Notes: a model not told the origin generated them from the sequence alone. Counted from the first letter of the stretch, positions 22,402 through 34,633 are shown. The stretch is 64,000 nt of DNA from Hyperoodon ampullatus (GCA_949752795.1 OX457075.1:3286001-3350000), one strand, 5' to 3'. Numbers and translations: made by a program.

Positions 22402-23789
22402 CTCCAGGCCCATCTCTTGAAAACCAGAACATGAACACAAACTGACTCTCCAGTAGCTGACCTTTCACTTAGATACTGCATTTCCCCAACCCTGAAATTA
22501 GAATAAAAACCAGCTGTGTCTTCATGTGACTTTTCCCTGGCACCAGCTCAATGCAGGGCATATAGCAGGGGTTCCATGAACATGTGTTAAATGAATAAAT
22601 AATAATATCAAGGTTCAAGAGTTTACAATATACACCAAAAGTAAGAAGTATTCACAGACACCTTACTTTTGGCAAGAAGTCAAGTTGCGAAAAAGTTATA
22701 TATGTGAATCTTTAAAAGTTATGTCATTTCCAAATACACTACCTCGCTATATGAACTGCTATCTGTATTACCTTGTATCACTGCATGGATGAAGGAAAGT
22801 TTGGTGTTTTTTTTTTTTTTTAAGAATGTAAGTAATTTCTAATTTATCTATTTTGTAACTTTGATGATACTGGGTTTATTGTTGTTCTTTATTTATTCTT
22901 TTTTAAAAGTAGAACATGTGGATATCTCAAATTCATTTGTAAGAATGAAAAGGATAAAATATAAATACCTAAAAACTGGAGAACCTGTACTTCTAAATGA
23001 TGATACTCCTTAACCAGCCGTTTAGACTGACGTGTTGGGGAATGGTATAGCACTGAAAGAGGATTTCTGAAGATTAATAACATATATTGATAAAGAGTAA
23101 AACATGTGGAAAGAAGCGGGGAGAAGAGGCAATAGTGACCTAAGAAAACCCATCGTTTTCTATGTCTTTTGTCTGACACAGCAGTGTTTCATGTGGAAGG
23201 TATCCAGTAAATTTGGGTTAAATAAAAATACAATCACATCCATATATTCTAAATATACAATCTTATAAAGCACCCTAGTCAATTTGGAATAAGCTCCTTG
23301 TGGTATGTTACCATTACAATATCACATCCAAGGCCCAGACTCGATCAATGGTCAATGTGAAATTCTATTTAAGCATCAAATAGATTCCTTTATTTCCCAC
23401 TTTGAAGACCTTTACTTTCCGTTAGTAAGAATAAATCAGTTCTCTGTTCAGGATAAGCCCCAAGTCAAACTCCACTGTCTCAAGCTTTCTGATTTAGAAG
23501 TCAGCAGCTGTGCGACACATGAATGCGGATTATCGCTAACCTCCTCCAAATTCCTAAAACAGGGTTACGGAGGCAATGCGCCAGGCACTCTGTGTGCTGA
23601 GAGGTCTAGGTCTTTCTGCCGATAGGGGAACATCGAGGGCTAAGATACACCTGAAACACACCTCACACACGCTGACCTTTTGGAAATGAGATGCAAACAA
23701 AGAAAAAGATACTCCTTGAGATAATCGAGGAAACCTTTTTTTCACTCATCAATATAGTTTAATCATATTTGCACATCATTAATCATTCT
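22402..23789. other. Unique DNA
   Basis: A MIR/L2-type tail (ggcatatagcagggg ... gttaaatgaataaa) is visible at 22550-22605. Otherwise no named repeat or exon is recognised. A poly-T tract lies near 22807-22821. Confidence 0.4.
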
Positions 23790-24115
23790 TTCTAATGGTT
23801 AATAATAATTCCTCTGTATGGAGGCACAATAATATCTTAACCCATTTCCCACTGAGTGATATTTAGGATCTTTTCTCTATAAATAAGGTTTTGATGAACA
23901 TGCTTTTACACACCTTTGGATACTAGTCTGATGATCGCCATAGGATGAATAATTATAAGCAGACTTACTAGGTTAGAGTATGTATTTTTTTAATTGAGGT
24001 ATAACTAACATAATTAGTGTCAGATGTACAATGTAATGATACAATATTTGTACAAACTGCAAAACGATCGCCACAGCAAGTCCAGTTAACATCCATCACC
24101 ACAGGTAATTACAAA
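23790..24115 (-). mobile_element. L1M fragments, minus strand
   Basis: 23790-23990 resembles the end of L1 ORF2 in reverse (ggaggcacaataatatc; cattttcccactgag-like; ttgatgaacatgc), and 23990-24115 resembles an L1 3' UTR in reverse (ttaattgaggtataac; gttaacatccatcaccac). Both are diverged; they may be one or two insertions. Confidence 0.65.
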
Positions 24116-26569
24116 ATGAGGAAAACTTAAATATGGCCTGGGTATTAGGTGATTTTTAAAGGATGATTATTAATATTTTAGGTGTGAAAACGGCATGTTG
24201 GTTTTACATAACAGAGACATTAAGTTGAAATAAATATAATATTCAAGCAGTATGTTTTCCCCCTGCTACCCAAGGGAAACTCTGGTAGGTCCCATAATTC
24301 TCTGGTCACTTGTAGGTAACAGAAAGTCCTAAAGTTACTTTAAGTCACAAAACACAACTGTGACTCCGAAAATAAAATGTCAGGTCAGTGTATTATCGAC
24401 CCTTTAAGTAAGGCCAAAAAGAGTAAGAGGCACTGGCTTCTGCATTTCCTCCCCTCCCCCTCCCCCCTTGCTGGCTGCAGTTACCCTCCCCTCCAGTGCT
24501 GGAACGTGGAGAAAGGCCACCTGACTGCCAGTGCACAGGCTGCTGGCTGCCTCCCAATATCCACTAGTCCCTTCCTCTTGACAAAAAGAAACCCAACTTT
24601 AAGCTGGTCCCATGGCTACCCAGCAACAGGTTTATATTTCCAAGGCTTTCCTGGAGCTGGGCCTGACCCCGTGACTGGACTCTGGCTTATGGCATATAAG
24701 CAGAAATGTTGGGTGATGTATCTTGAAAGTATCCTTAAAAGGGAGGGAGCAGATTCTGCCTCTGTCTGCCTGAACCGTAACATGATGGTTGGAGCTGCAG
24801 CAGCCCCTCTGAGCAGGAACACGAGGACCACAGTCATGGGCCTGGGCCGTGGGGCAGTGAACCAGGAGGCGTGATCTTGACATCTGTGTGGCGCCCCCAT
24901 CCCTGAACTGCCTACTTCCCAACTGATTCTACGTAAGAGAGAAATCAACTTCTACTGTGTGTTACCACTGTTGTCTCTCTTACATGCAGGCAAGCTTCCT
25001 CCTCACCAGCACAGACGGCTTTGCACTCTCCAGACCAGCCGATACTCAGGCCTGACTCTGAGTCTCGTGGGCACTTTGGTGGATTCTCCAGGGGCTCCCC
25101 TCCGACCCCTGTGGTGCGAGCGATGCACCCAGGCCCTGAAACTCACTCCACAAGCTCTCCACTGGCTGTGTCCTTGGGCAGGGGTCAAGTTCCAGGCTGG
25201 CTCTCCCTCCCTGCAGGGGCCACACCTGGTCCAGGGGGAGCCCCCCTACAATGGCCCCAACAAACACGGCAGTGGTGGGGAGGCCTGTCCCAGCTACTCT
25301 TCACTCTCCTCACCCCCAAACGTCTCACCAGAGTCAGAGCCAGCCCACCACGCACCCAGCTGAGGGGACACAGGGCTCGGGGTGCGTGGGCAGGACCTCC
25401 ACCCCCATTTCCTCCGGGGGGGAGGCGCTGGTGCAGATTCACTGCAGAAGGTTCTCCAGATAGATGGGTGCTTCTTATACCCTCACAGTAAGGAGGGTTT
25501 TCAAGAGCTGTGAGCCTCGTGTTCCGATACTGCCTCTGAAAATGCCCATCTTGGTCGTGCTCACACCTCGTTTTTGTAACTGCTACCTAGTGCATCTGGA
25601 GGCTTCAGTCAAGTTTCCCAATTCAACAGCCTGTCACAAAAACCATAAATTATGTGGGGAAGCACACTGGTGGTAAAACTCTAATAAAGCAAGGAGACGA
25701 TTAACACGATATCTGGAGGAGCAATTACCCCTCGGGTGGGGCGGGAGGAAGGAAGGAAATAAGACCCGGAAGTACAGGGGAGGGGCTTCAGAGGGAATGT
25801 TCTAGATGCTTACTGGGTCGTTACTCGCTTTATTATTTTAAGTCAAAAAGCACACACACGTTCCATATACATATACTTATCATGACTTATGAATTGAAAA
25901 GGAAACAAAGAGCAGACACAGCATAATCTCTAAACTCCATAGCAAAACCATCTGGAAAGAAGCCTGCACCTGACGACGAGGCTGTGAACTCAACACAAAG
26001 TGGAGGATGCTGGTCGGCGGTGGCGGACTTCCTCGAAGGTGTGAGTGTCACCCTTGACCCCTGCGGCGGAGGTCAGTGACAGCGCCCTGGGTGGATCTGA
26101 TCCACCAGATCACAGATGAGGGGAAATAGTTCAGAGCTGCTGTCTGGAACCCCAGAGCCACCTGCAGCGGAGAAAGTCACCAGGTCCTGCCAGCTGGAAA
26201 GGAATCTCGGCCATCGGCTCAGCCCCGCGGCACCCCCGGCCCTGGTCGGCTCTCCTATGGCTGTGCCCACACTGTCCACACAGAGGGACGTTTGGTTAAG
26301 CCTTCCGAATTCTCTCTGCGTGACTTCTGTAATTGCCAAAGCGATGTTCTGACTATGACCTGGTTTCTAGGAGCTGGGTGACGGGTAAAAAAGGCGCTGA
26401 TCACGTAGATTTTCCTGTTGCTGTTATAGAGGCACTGTCAGGTTTGTTACAATCGGCGAGGAAAGCTGATACTGCTTGAGTGCTTATCTCACTTGATCCT
26501 CCCAATCATCTTAATCCCGCTGAGAGGAAGCAGAGGAGAGAGATAAACAGTGACAGGCTGCCAAGATTC

Positions 26570-26765
26570 ACACCCTGGCTCCAACCCTTAACAGCTGTGT
26601 AACCTGGAGCAATTCACTGAACCTCTTTGGGCCTCAGTGTCCTCATCTGTAAAGTGGGCATGATGGTAGTACCTACCTCATAGGGTTGCTGTGAAGAGTA
26701 CATGAGTCAGTGGTCCTGAAGCACTGAGACAGCAGCTGTCACACAGTGAGTACAATATAAATGTT
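26570..26765 (+). mobile_element. MIR SINE, plus strand
   Basis: A long, well-preserved MIR: 'acagctgtgtaacctggagc', 'gggcctcagtgtcctcatct', 'gtaaagtgggcatgatgg', 'acctacctcatagggttgc'. It abuts a second MIR in the opposite orientation. Confidence 0.88.
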
Positions 26766-26905
26766 TGCTACTATTCCCATTTTACAGACAAAACGCCTGA
26801 GGTTCAAGTAGTAAGGTAACTTGCCTAAATTCCATACACGGCAGCTAGTGCAACCCAAATACGTTAGGCTTGCCCCCACGTGCTTAACCACCACGCTTCT
26901 TACCA
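26766..26905 (-). mobile_element. MIR SINE, minus strand
   Basis: 'cccattttacagacaaaac', 'taaggtaacttgcctaaatt' and 'gtgcttaaccaccacgcttc' identify a MIR in reverse, forming an inverted pair with the MIR at 26570-26765. Confidence 0.8.
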
Positions 26906-27234
26906 ACCACCAAGCCAGTTATTTGTCAAAGTGAACTAACCCCTAACCCCTGTGCCCTGGGGTGTGTTGGTTGGATGACTTACTCGGGGCCTGACGATGC
27001 CACCACAGGCTGGTAAAGGCCAGACTCTGGGCCTTCACAGCTGAGGTCGGCCGAGCGGCAGGCGCCCCTCCCTTGGATCATCATCCCAGGACAGCAGATA
27101 GCGCCCTCCCTACTGACCCCCTACTGAACTCAGAGATGCTCAGAGGCACACACTGGCTTCCAGTTCTCCATTTCTAGGAATATGCCAATGAGCAGATACA
27201 AAATGTTCTCCAACCCCGGACAGGTTCAGACTAC

Positions 27235-28061
27235 ACCCATTCTGCCTTGAGTTGGCTGTAAGGTAGCAAGCTTTCCTTTAAAACCTTTCTACTTGGATTG
27301 ATCCCTTGATCATTACATAGTGTCCTTCTCTGTCTCTTAGTCTTTATTTTAAAGTCTATTTTATCTGACATGAGTATTGCTACTCCAGGTTTCTTTTGAT
27401 TTCCATTTGCATGGAATACCTTCTTCCAACCTCTCACTTTGTCTGTATGTGTCCCTGGATCTGATGTGGGTCTGTTGTAGGCAGCATATACATGGGTCTT
27501 ATTTTTTGTATCCATTCAGCCAGTCTATGTCTTTTGGTTGGAGCATTTAATCCATTTACATTTAAGGTAATTATTGATATGTATGTTCTTACTGCCATTT
27601 TGTTAGCTGTTTTGGATTTGTTTTTGCAGGTCTTTTTTCTTCCCTTCCTCTTGTGATTCGATGACTATCTTGTGTTTGGATTGCTTTTTCTTTTTTGTGT
27701 GTGTATCTACTGTAGATTTTTGGTTTGTGGTTCCCATGAGGTTTTGATATAGCAGTCTATATTTACAAAAGATTTGTTGATTTTGATCAACAAGATTTTA
27801 ACTTGTTGATCTCTAAGTTTCAAATGCATTTCCAATATCCTGCATTTGTGCTCTCCTCACAATGTCTGGTTTTGATATCATATTTGTGTGTGGATGATTT
27901 CCTATCTTTACTGTAGGTTTGCCTTTACTGGTGAGCTTTCCCATTCATAATTTTCTTATTTCTAGTCGTGGCCTTTTCTTTTCCATCTAGAGAAGTTCCT
28001 TTAGCATTTGTTGTAAAGCGGGTTTGGTGGTGCTGAATTCTCTTAGCTTTTGCTTCTTTAC
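27235..28061 (-). mobile_element. L1, inverted 5' part
   Basis: Minus-strand L1 ORF2 sequence (plus view: 'gcatttaatccatttacatttaagg'-type words, 'tctgttgtaggcagcatat', 'gttgtaaagcgggtttgg'). It ends exactly where a plus-strand L1 3' end begins at 28062. This head-to-head arrangement is the product expected from twin-primed L1 integration, so I treat 27235-28384 as one insertion. Confidence 0.8.
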
Positions 28062-28384
28062 AAAACAGAAACAGACTCACACACTTCGAAAACAAACTTA
28101 TGGTTACCAAAGGGGAAAGGCGGGGGGAGGGATAAATTAGGAGTTCGGGATTAACATATACACACTACTATATATAAAACAGATTAACAACAAGGACCTA
28201 CTGTGTCGCACAGGAAACTCTGCTCAATACCCTGTAATAACCTATGTGAGAAAAGTATCTGGAAAAGAGTGGATATATGTACATATATATCTGAATCACT
28301 TTGCTGTACACCTGAAACTAACACAACATTGTAAATCAACTAGACTCCAGTATAAAATAAAAATTAAATTAAAAAAAACTTTCA
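28062..28384 (+). mobile_element. L1, forward 3' part
   Basis: L1 3' end: 'cttatggttaccaaagggg', 'ataaattaggagttcggg', 'gtaataacctatgtgag', 'cattgtaaatcaactagac', then an A-rich tail. A short CHR SINE has inserted in that tail. Confidence 0.9.
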
Positions 28385-28590
28385 GGGCTTCCCTGGTGGC
28401 GCAGTGGTTGAGAGTCCGCCTGCCGATGCAGGGGACACGGGTTCGTGCCCCGGTCCGGGAAGATCCCACATGCCACGGAGCGGCTGGGCCCGTGAGCCAT
28501 GGCCGCTGAGCCTGCGCGTCCGGAGCCTGTGCTCCGCAACAGGAGAGGCCACAACAGTGAGAGGCCCGCGTACCGCAAAAAAAAAAAAAA
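28385..28590 (+). mobile_element. CHR SINE, short form, in an L1 tail
   Basis: A near-consensus short CHR SINE with TSD aaaaactttca (ending at 28384 and 28597). It landed in the A-rich tail of the L1, a site rich in the T/A motif cut by the L1 endonuclease on which SINEs depend. Confidence 0.95.
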
Positions 28591-28886
28591 ACTTTCAAAC
28601 TGATCCAGGCCCAGGTACACTGTACCTGTGAAGGGCCGGAAGGTGGGACCTGGCCCGAGGGTCACCATCAGGCCTGCAGACAAGTGCAGTAGAGCAGGAC
28701 CCCTGCTAACACCTTGAGGAGCCACGTGCCTCCCTGCCTCAGCTTCCCCACTCGAGAAGCAGAAGCATTGAACCAGATGACCTGTGAGTTCCCTTCCATT
28801 CTCTGATCTTTATATCCATATTTTATCTCAGAGCTAAATCTCATTGTGATTTGACTACATTCAAAAACAACCCAAAATAATAATAA
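28591..28886. other. Short unique spacer between opposed SINEs
   Basis: About 300 bp of unique DNA separating a plus-strand and a minus-strand CHR SINE; no gene signal. Confidence 0.5.
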
Positions 28887-28896
28887 TAATCTACTC

Positions 28897-29099
28897 TTTT
28901 TTTTTTTTTTTTTTTTTTTTTGGTTGTACGCGGGCCTCTCACTGTTGTGGCCTCTCCAGTTGTGGAGCACAGGCTCAGCGGCCATGGCTCACGGGCCCAG
29001 CCGCTCCACGGCATGTGGGATCTTCCTGGATCGGGGCACGAACCCATGTCCCCTGCATCGGCAGGCGGACTCTCAACCACTGCGCCACCAGGGAAGCCC
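28897..29099 (-). mobile_element. CHR SINE, short form, internal deletion
   Basis: A minus-strand SINE with TSD taatctactc at 28887-28896 and 29100-29109 and a 24-base T-run. Compared with the other copies it lacks about 11 bp around 'ctccggacgcgcagg' (it reads cacaggctcagcgg). Confidence 0.95.
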
Positions 29100-29109
29100 T
29101 AATCTACTC

Positions 29110-29979
29110 ATTTTAAGGAGATACAGGCTGCTTTCTTTCCATAGTGCATCAAGGGCCAGTGATGCTACTGCTATTTGCAGTTGTGAAGGGATGAAGACGC
29201 TTTCAAAACCCTAACATGAGCTGCTGGGACCATGAGAGGGAAAAACCGATTCGCCCTGAGAGCCGCCCATTACATGAAACACGGCTTAAAAGCTTTTCTC
29301 CCTGAGAATAATAAGCAATAAACTGGGCCTAATCCTTATCTGGTTCATGCCCAACAGCCCCAGATTACACGTGTGCACATGCATGTTCCTGTGTGTGTGT
29401 ACATGCTCACAGCACACTGCAGATTTTTTTAGGAATGTAAATAATGAGGAAGTACCACGAACACTTCCAAAGAAGACATTGTGTTCATTACAATATTGTC
29501 TCAAAATGATGTAGACAACTTGTCAAAGATACTAGCCTGATTCATAACCTTACTTTTGGCCTTATACTAATAAAATGCTTGCTAGGAAATCCATGATGCA
29601 AATTAATTTTTGCATTAGACTGCACAGAAGAAATAAGTTGAAAAAGTAAGTAAAGGACCACCCCATGGACTTTCAGGTGATACTGGTTCGACATCTAAAA
29701 TTATTCTTTTCATCAGCAGCATGTAAAAAATGCAACTACTCACTGATGGGTTTTCTCTTCTTCCAAACAACATTGTAACTTGTATTTTTAGCCTTTAAAG
29801 CTATTTTAAGATTCTTTAATTTAGTCAAATTAGTTTCATCAGAAATATCTGTTCAGAGGACTGATTCATGAAAAATGGCAACTATAGATAATACACCGCT
29901 CCACTCATTTTTAAAAGGTTTCATAATCTTTGTAGCAGGCCCCTTCTTAATGGCCCGACCGTGCTGAACCCTTCACCAA
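29110..29979. other. Unique DNA
   Basis: No repeat, RNA gene or exon was recognised; evenly AT-rich from 29.5 to 29.95 kb. Confidence 0.4.
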
Positions 29980-30242
29980 AGTGGCATGGACATATATACA
30001 CTACCAAACGTAAAATAGATAGCTAGTGGGAAGCAGCCGCATAGCACAGGGAGATCAGCTTGGTGCTTTGTGACCGCCTGGAGGGGTGGGATAGGGAGGG
30101 TGGGAGGGAGGGAGACGCAAGAGAGAAGAGATATGGGAACATATGTATATGTATAACTGATTCACTTTGTTATAAAGCAGAAACTAACACACCATTGTAA
30201 AGCAATTATACGCCTATAAAGATGTTAAAAAAAAAAAAAAAA
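29980..30242 (+). mobile_element. L1 3' end, short 5'-truncated copy
   Basis: Plus-strand L1 end with 'gggaagcagccgcatagc', 'gcacagggagatcagct', 'aactgattcactttgtta', 'cattgtaaagcaattata' and a 16-base A-tail. Its 3' UTR differs from the other L1 ends here and it is well preserved, suggesting a younger L1 subfamily. Confidence 0.9.
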
Positions 30243-30752
30243 CCTTCCTGCCCTATATTAGGTACACGGGCACTTTGATAGGAGGAAAAAAAAAAAAAAA
30301 CACAAATGATCCAGGAAGCTGAGGTATGTCACAGGTAACGAGCAGACTATTACTCTGATAATCCAGGCTTGCGCTGAGCGCTTTGCCTAATTAGACTTCA
30401 CACAAGGGGGAATAAACGCTTTAATATTTAACAAGTATAATGGTGTAATCAATGTACACAAATCACCTGATAAGGAACATTGCTTATTAAAGAGAGAGAC
30501 AGATGGCTACGGGAGAGGTATCATCACTAAATGTAAAATCTCACAGGCCCCCACTGTGAGCACCAGCGACACATCACCACTCCAACCCCAGTGACTCAAT
30601 GCATTATTTAGTCCATCCTCTTGCTCAGGAGCCTACAGGTTCGCCCATGTCACAGATTTAAGAAAGTCACTTGGTGGAAATAGATCACCTCTGCTGTTTC
30701 TCAAAGCATCTTAACCACTCTGGCTGCTGTCAAAATCCCAGTGAGTCAAGAT
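30243..30752. other. Unique DNA
   Basis: Contains an isolated A16 tract at about 30285-30301 with no recognised element before it; otherwise nothing. Confidence 0.4.
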
Positions 30753-30762
30753 CTCCAGCATC

Positions 30763-31170
30763 GGGGCTTCCCTGGTGGCACAGTGGTTGAGAATCTGCCT
30801 GCCAATGCAGGGGACACGGGTTCGAGCTCTGGGCCGGGAAGATCCCACATGCTGCAGAGCAACTAAGCCCGTGTGCCACAACTACTGAGCCTGCACTCCA
30901 GAGCCCACGAGCCACAACTACTGAGCCTGCACACCACAACTGAAGCCCGCGCACCTACAGCCTGTGCTCCGCAACAAGAGAAGCGACCGCAATGAGAAGC
31001 CCGCGCACCGCAACGAAGAGTAGACCCTGCTCACCGCAACTAGAGAAAGCCCGCGCACAGCAACAAAGACCCAATGCAGCCAAAAGTAAATAAACAAAAT
31101 AATTTTTTTTTAAATTGTGTAAGATATGAGATGGGGCCAAGCCTCCTTGTTTAAAAAAAAAAAGAGAGAC
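30763..31170 (+). mobile_element. CHR SINE, long form, with 3' transduction
   Basis: A long-form CHR SINE (30763 to about 31105) whose tail (taaataaacaaaataattttttttt) is followed by about 40 bp of unrelated sequence (31113-31152), then a second A-run and the TSD. The TSD ctccagcatc lies at 30753-30762 and 31171-31180, so the extra sequence is inside the insertion. Pol III read-through of the SINE into flanking DNA at its source locus explains this. Confidence 0.85.
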
Positions 31171-32384
31171 CTCCAGCATCTGTCTTATAATCACGTCAGT
31201 ATGATAATTAGTCCTCCTTTTTATAACCTTCAAGAACACTTAATGTGTTGGAAGCCTTCCTGACTCTGTTAGATCCAGCCAGCCTACCATAAGACTATGA
31301 ATGCATAATTTGTTTACAGGTAGCTTGGAAGAAAACACCAAGTAAGAAAACAGTATGTGGGGAAGAGAGTTGAAAACAGGCATGCTTATGTACAGCAAAT
31401 GATACTAAAAGAGACTTTTCTTTTGGGGTGGGTAGTTTGTTTGGTTTCTCCAAGGTCAGCTTTACACTCAACTGCAGGGACCCTGGAAGGTAACGTGCCC
31501 TGTTCGTGAACACAGTTTCTCACCAACCTGTTGACTATTCAGTTGCTGCCTCTGTTCATTTCATGCGTATTTACAAAGAACCTACCGTGTCTATACACTG
31601 CACCTCGCTGCTTGCAGCGCATCCAACAATGGTGTGAGCTGTGGACCCCATGCTCCAGGTCTGCAGTCCTGTTCAAGAACGACACAAAAGCAACTGCAAG
31701 GCCGCTGCCACGTCACGCTTGGTACCCGTGGAGGCGCCACGCTTGGGCACAGGAGCTGCAGCGGCAGACAGACTTTGCGCGAACGCTGGGTCTCCCTGCC
31801 ACGCCATCTGCCCCTGCCAAGGCATTCCGTCTACCTGAATCTCAGTCCTTCCAGTATTTTTATATGGGTGTAAAAACAATTCCACAAATAAAGTGCTTTG
31901 GGTACTGCTTAGTACCTAATAGATTTCTTCCTAAGCTTCTGCCACTTCTGCACTCCCAGGGAAAAAGATGGGCCTCAATTTAATTAAAAAGCCAATAATT
32001 CAACCCCTGACTTAGCTGCAGTGATACCCATATCGACATCTTACTTCTCTTTGACATAAGCAATTTAATTTTTGACTTGTGCCCATAAACAAACTCCTCC
32101 AGAACTATTCTTAGCAAGTGTTTCCAGAAAGATCATGGATTTGAAGTGCAGAGAAAAAAAGTTTCATATTTTAATCCAGGTGAGACGGGGATCATTTGGA
32201 GTCAATTTGATTCATGAAGTTTATGGCCATCATTTCCATTTCTGATGCTGTAAAATCAACAGGAAATTAAAACTAATCCCATTGACCTTGAAGTAGGCAC
32301 GGAGACCTTACATCTCCAAAGAAGATGCTCCACATGTCACTAAGCCATGGCTTAAGAATATAGTCCCTTCTTTGTATTTCACTC

Positions 32385-32480
32385 TACTGAGAGCTCCTTG
32401 AGGTCAGAAACCCCTGTCTTTTCACCTGTGTATCTCTAGCACCGAGAACAGTGCTGGGCACACAGTAGGAGCTCCATAAC
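32385..32480 (+). mobile_element. L2 LINE 3' relic
   Basis: 'gagagctccttgaggtcaga' and 'acagtgctgggcacacagta' are the familiar end of L2 on the plus strand. Confidence 0.75.
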
Positions 32481-32599
32481 CAGATTCTGAAAAACCTGAG
32501 AGCAGGCAGTTGTGTAGGTGGCATCACTGTCGGGGCACCTAAAACTACCTGCCAGCTGGCAGTGGTACCCAAGGATGCTGCATGGCCCATCAAGAGCAG

Positions 32600-32720
32600 T
32601 GGGACGGAAACAAGGGACCTGGGCTCCATTCCTGACAATGTTGTTCCCCTCAGTAGCTGGGTCATCTTAGATAAGGCACTTGACTTCTCTGGGCCTCTTT
32701 CTGTTCATCTGAAAAATACA
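32600..32720 (+). mobile_element. MIR SINE relic
   Basis: 'gtagctgggtcatcttagat', 'aaggcacttgacttctctgg' and 'gcctctttctgttcatctg' match the MIR core region. Confidence 0.75.
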
Positions 32721-33649
32721 GAGGTAGTCCAAATGGTGCTATTATTTCTGCAAAATACTTATGTTGGTCCAACTGATCTCAGAAATAACATTATTCCTGT
32801 TGATGTATTCTTGCTAAGCAGTGGTCCTCCCGTGACTTCTAACTCCAACAAGTCACTGACAAGACCATTGAATGAAGTCTACAAATCCTCCAGAATCCAA
32901 GTGTCCCCTTCAGACGCACGATTTTGCCATTTCAAAGATTTTTAGTTCATAGAGATAAAATAGATGAACATGGCTAGCTTTCATCAAAGCTTCTCCATTC
33001 ATTCTCTGACTCTCATTCCTAAGTGACTAAGAGCTGCAGTAATGCCTGTCCGCTTCACACGGGCATGACATGTGCCCCCAAGATAATGAAACAGTCACTT
33101 ACGAGACCAGGGAAGAGAGTTTTAGAAAGCTGGTGCCTCCCACGTGCCTTGACCCCAGGAAGAGCCGTCCCCACAAGCCAAACAGTCACCTCCCCGTGCT
33201 TTCAGGCGACCAGACGGGTCTAGTTCCTGCATCTCCTCCTGTCTCCGGCCTCGTTTCCATCAGAACATGAGACACCCGCTCTGCGTAAAGGGCGTGTTCT
33301 CATGGCCTCTGCACTGCACACTAATAACAGCCCAGGCACTGGTCCAGACTCACTCTTGGAGGAAGAGAAAAAGGTAATTCCAGTGAAGCTGGATAAATTC
33401 TCCTGTATGCCCAAGGATATCCATGGAAAACACTCTGAGGATTTTTAATTACTTAAGCGAAAAATATCCTGTCTACAAAGAAAATCCGTTTTTGAGACAA
33501 CCCAAGACCCAAGATGTTGAAACAGCTCACTTGATCCAACAGAGTAACTAGCTTTATGCTCAGATTTTGGCTTCAGCCACTGTTTGGACTGATGAAGCCA
33601 TTCACAGTCCATAAATTTCATTGCTTTGCATTCAAATGGCCCCTGAGTC

Positions 33650-33725
33650 TCAATGATTAAATTCCTACTTTAGGGATTAAGAACTTGCCCATGGCCACAG
33701 AGTGAGTCAGCTCGGGAATCCTTTC
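33650..33725 (-). mobile_element. MIR SINE relic
   Basis: 'aagaacttgcccatggccac', 'agagtgagtcagctcggga' match the reverse of the MIR core. Confidence 0.65.
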
Positions 33726-34198
33726 TCCACCAACCTAGTCTCCTTCTGCAGCAACATGTGTACACCTCCATCTGGAGGAGAGATACAAAACAAACAAACA
33801 AACAAAACCCTCTTTACACCCAGCTCTCTCATTACTGTGGCCCAGAAACCTATGGGCCATGAGTTCAGTGAAAAGACAAAAGGACCCTCCCCACCAAAGA
33901 ACGTGCTTTAGATACAAGAGCTTGCAAGTCAGAGCCACATCCAAAGAAATAGCCCCCAAAACACAAGACTCCTCCGCTGGGTTCCCATTATGTAGCCACA
34001 AACGTACTTAAATAAATCTTATTTTTACACAAATAAGACATCCAAAGGTACCCTGGGTATTCTGAGTTATTTATGTCGAGGCCCAAGAAGTACTTATTTT
34101 CTATCCATCTGTATGTAGAGTAGATGGGAAATAAGCCAAGGACGGCAAGTATCCTTTGGGCAGCTCACTGAAATAGCCGAGGGACACTAAGAATTCCT

Positions 34199-34202
<4 letters not shown>

Positions 34203-34235
<33 letters not shown>

Positions 34236-34424
34236 GGTAGGCGGGCCTCTCACTGTTGTGGCCTCTCCCCTTGCGGAGCACAGGCTCCGGAGCACAGGCT
34301 CAGTGGCCATGGCTCACGGGCCCAGCCGCTCCGCGGCATGTGGGATCTTCCCAGACCGGGGCACGAACCCGTGTCCCCTGCATCGGCAGGCGGACTCTCA
34401 ACCACTGCGCCACCAGGGAAGCCC
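34203..34424 (-). mobile_element. CHR SINE, short form
   Basis: A minus-strand copy with TSD taagaattccttctt at 34188-34202 and 34425-34439 and an exceptionally long T-run (about 33 bases). A small internal alteration repeats ggagcacaggctc. The very long homopolymer suggests a recent insertion. Confidence 0.95.
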
Positions 34425-34633
34425 TAAGAATTCCTTCTTTAACGGCAAGACCCCGTCACCGTCTTGCCCCTCTCAGCCTAAGACCACGAGCTACGTGAGG
34501 ATACCGAGGGCAGTTTTCTGGGATCAGAGTCTATACCCAGACACCTTATCATAGGGACATATACACAGCAGGTGTTCAAGACGTATCTGATTATAATCAT
34601 CTAGAACTTAAGACATTAAAAATTATGCAAGAG

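Larger units (their letters stand above)
24116..27234. other. Unique DNA with an old repeat and MIRs
   Basis: 24440-24990 is the second copy of the unnamed old repeat noted at 16.4 kb. 25.0-25.45 kb is GC-rich with overlapping frames on both strands and no domain. 25.75-26.55 kb shows nothing recognised. A MIR pair lies at 26570-26905. Confidence 0.45.
31181..34187. other. Unique DNA with L2 and MIR relics
   Basis: L2/MIR pieces lie at 31530-31620, 32385-32480, 32600-32720 and 33650-33725. A (caaa)n tract is at 33786-33806. Remaining stretches (31.63-32.38, 32.75-33.6 kb) show no recognised exon or repeat. Confidence 0.45.

Noticed and set aside
24377..24874. 165-codon plus-strand open frame as a gene
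   Set aside because: It overlaps an old interspersed repeat and has no recognisable domain.
27775..27815. Inverted/direct repeats of ttgttgat/atcaacaa as a regulatory hairpin
   Set aside because: They lie inside the L1 relic and the arms are very short.
30285..30301. Processed pseudogene, from an isolated A16 tract
   Set aside because: No gene-like sequence or TSD was recognised upstream of the tract.
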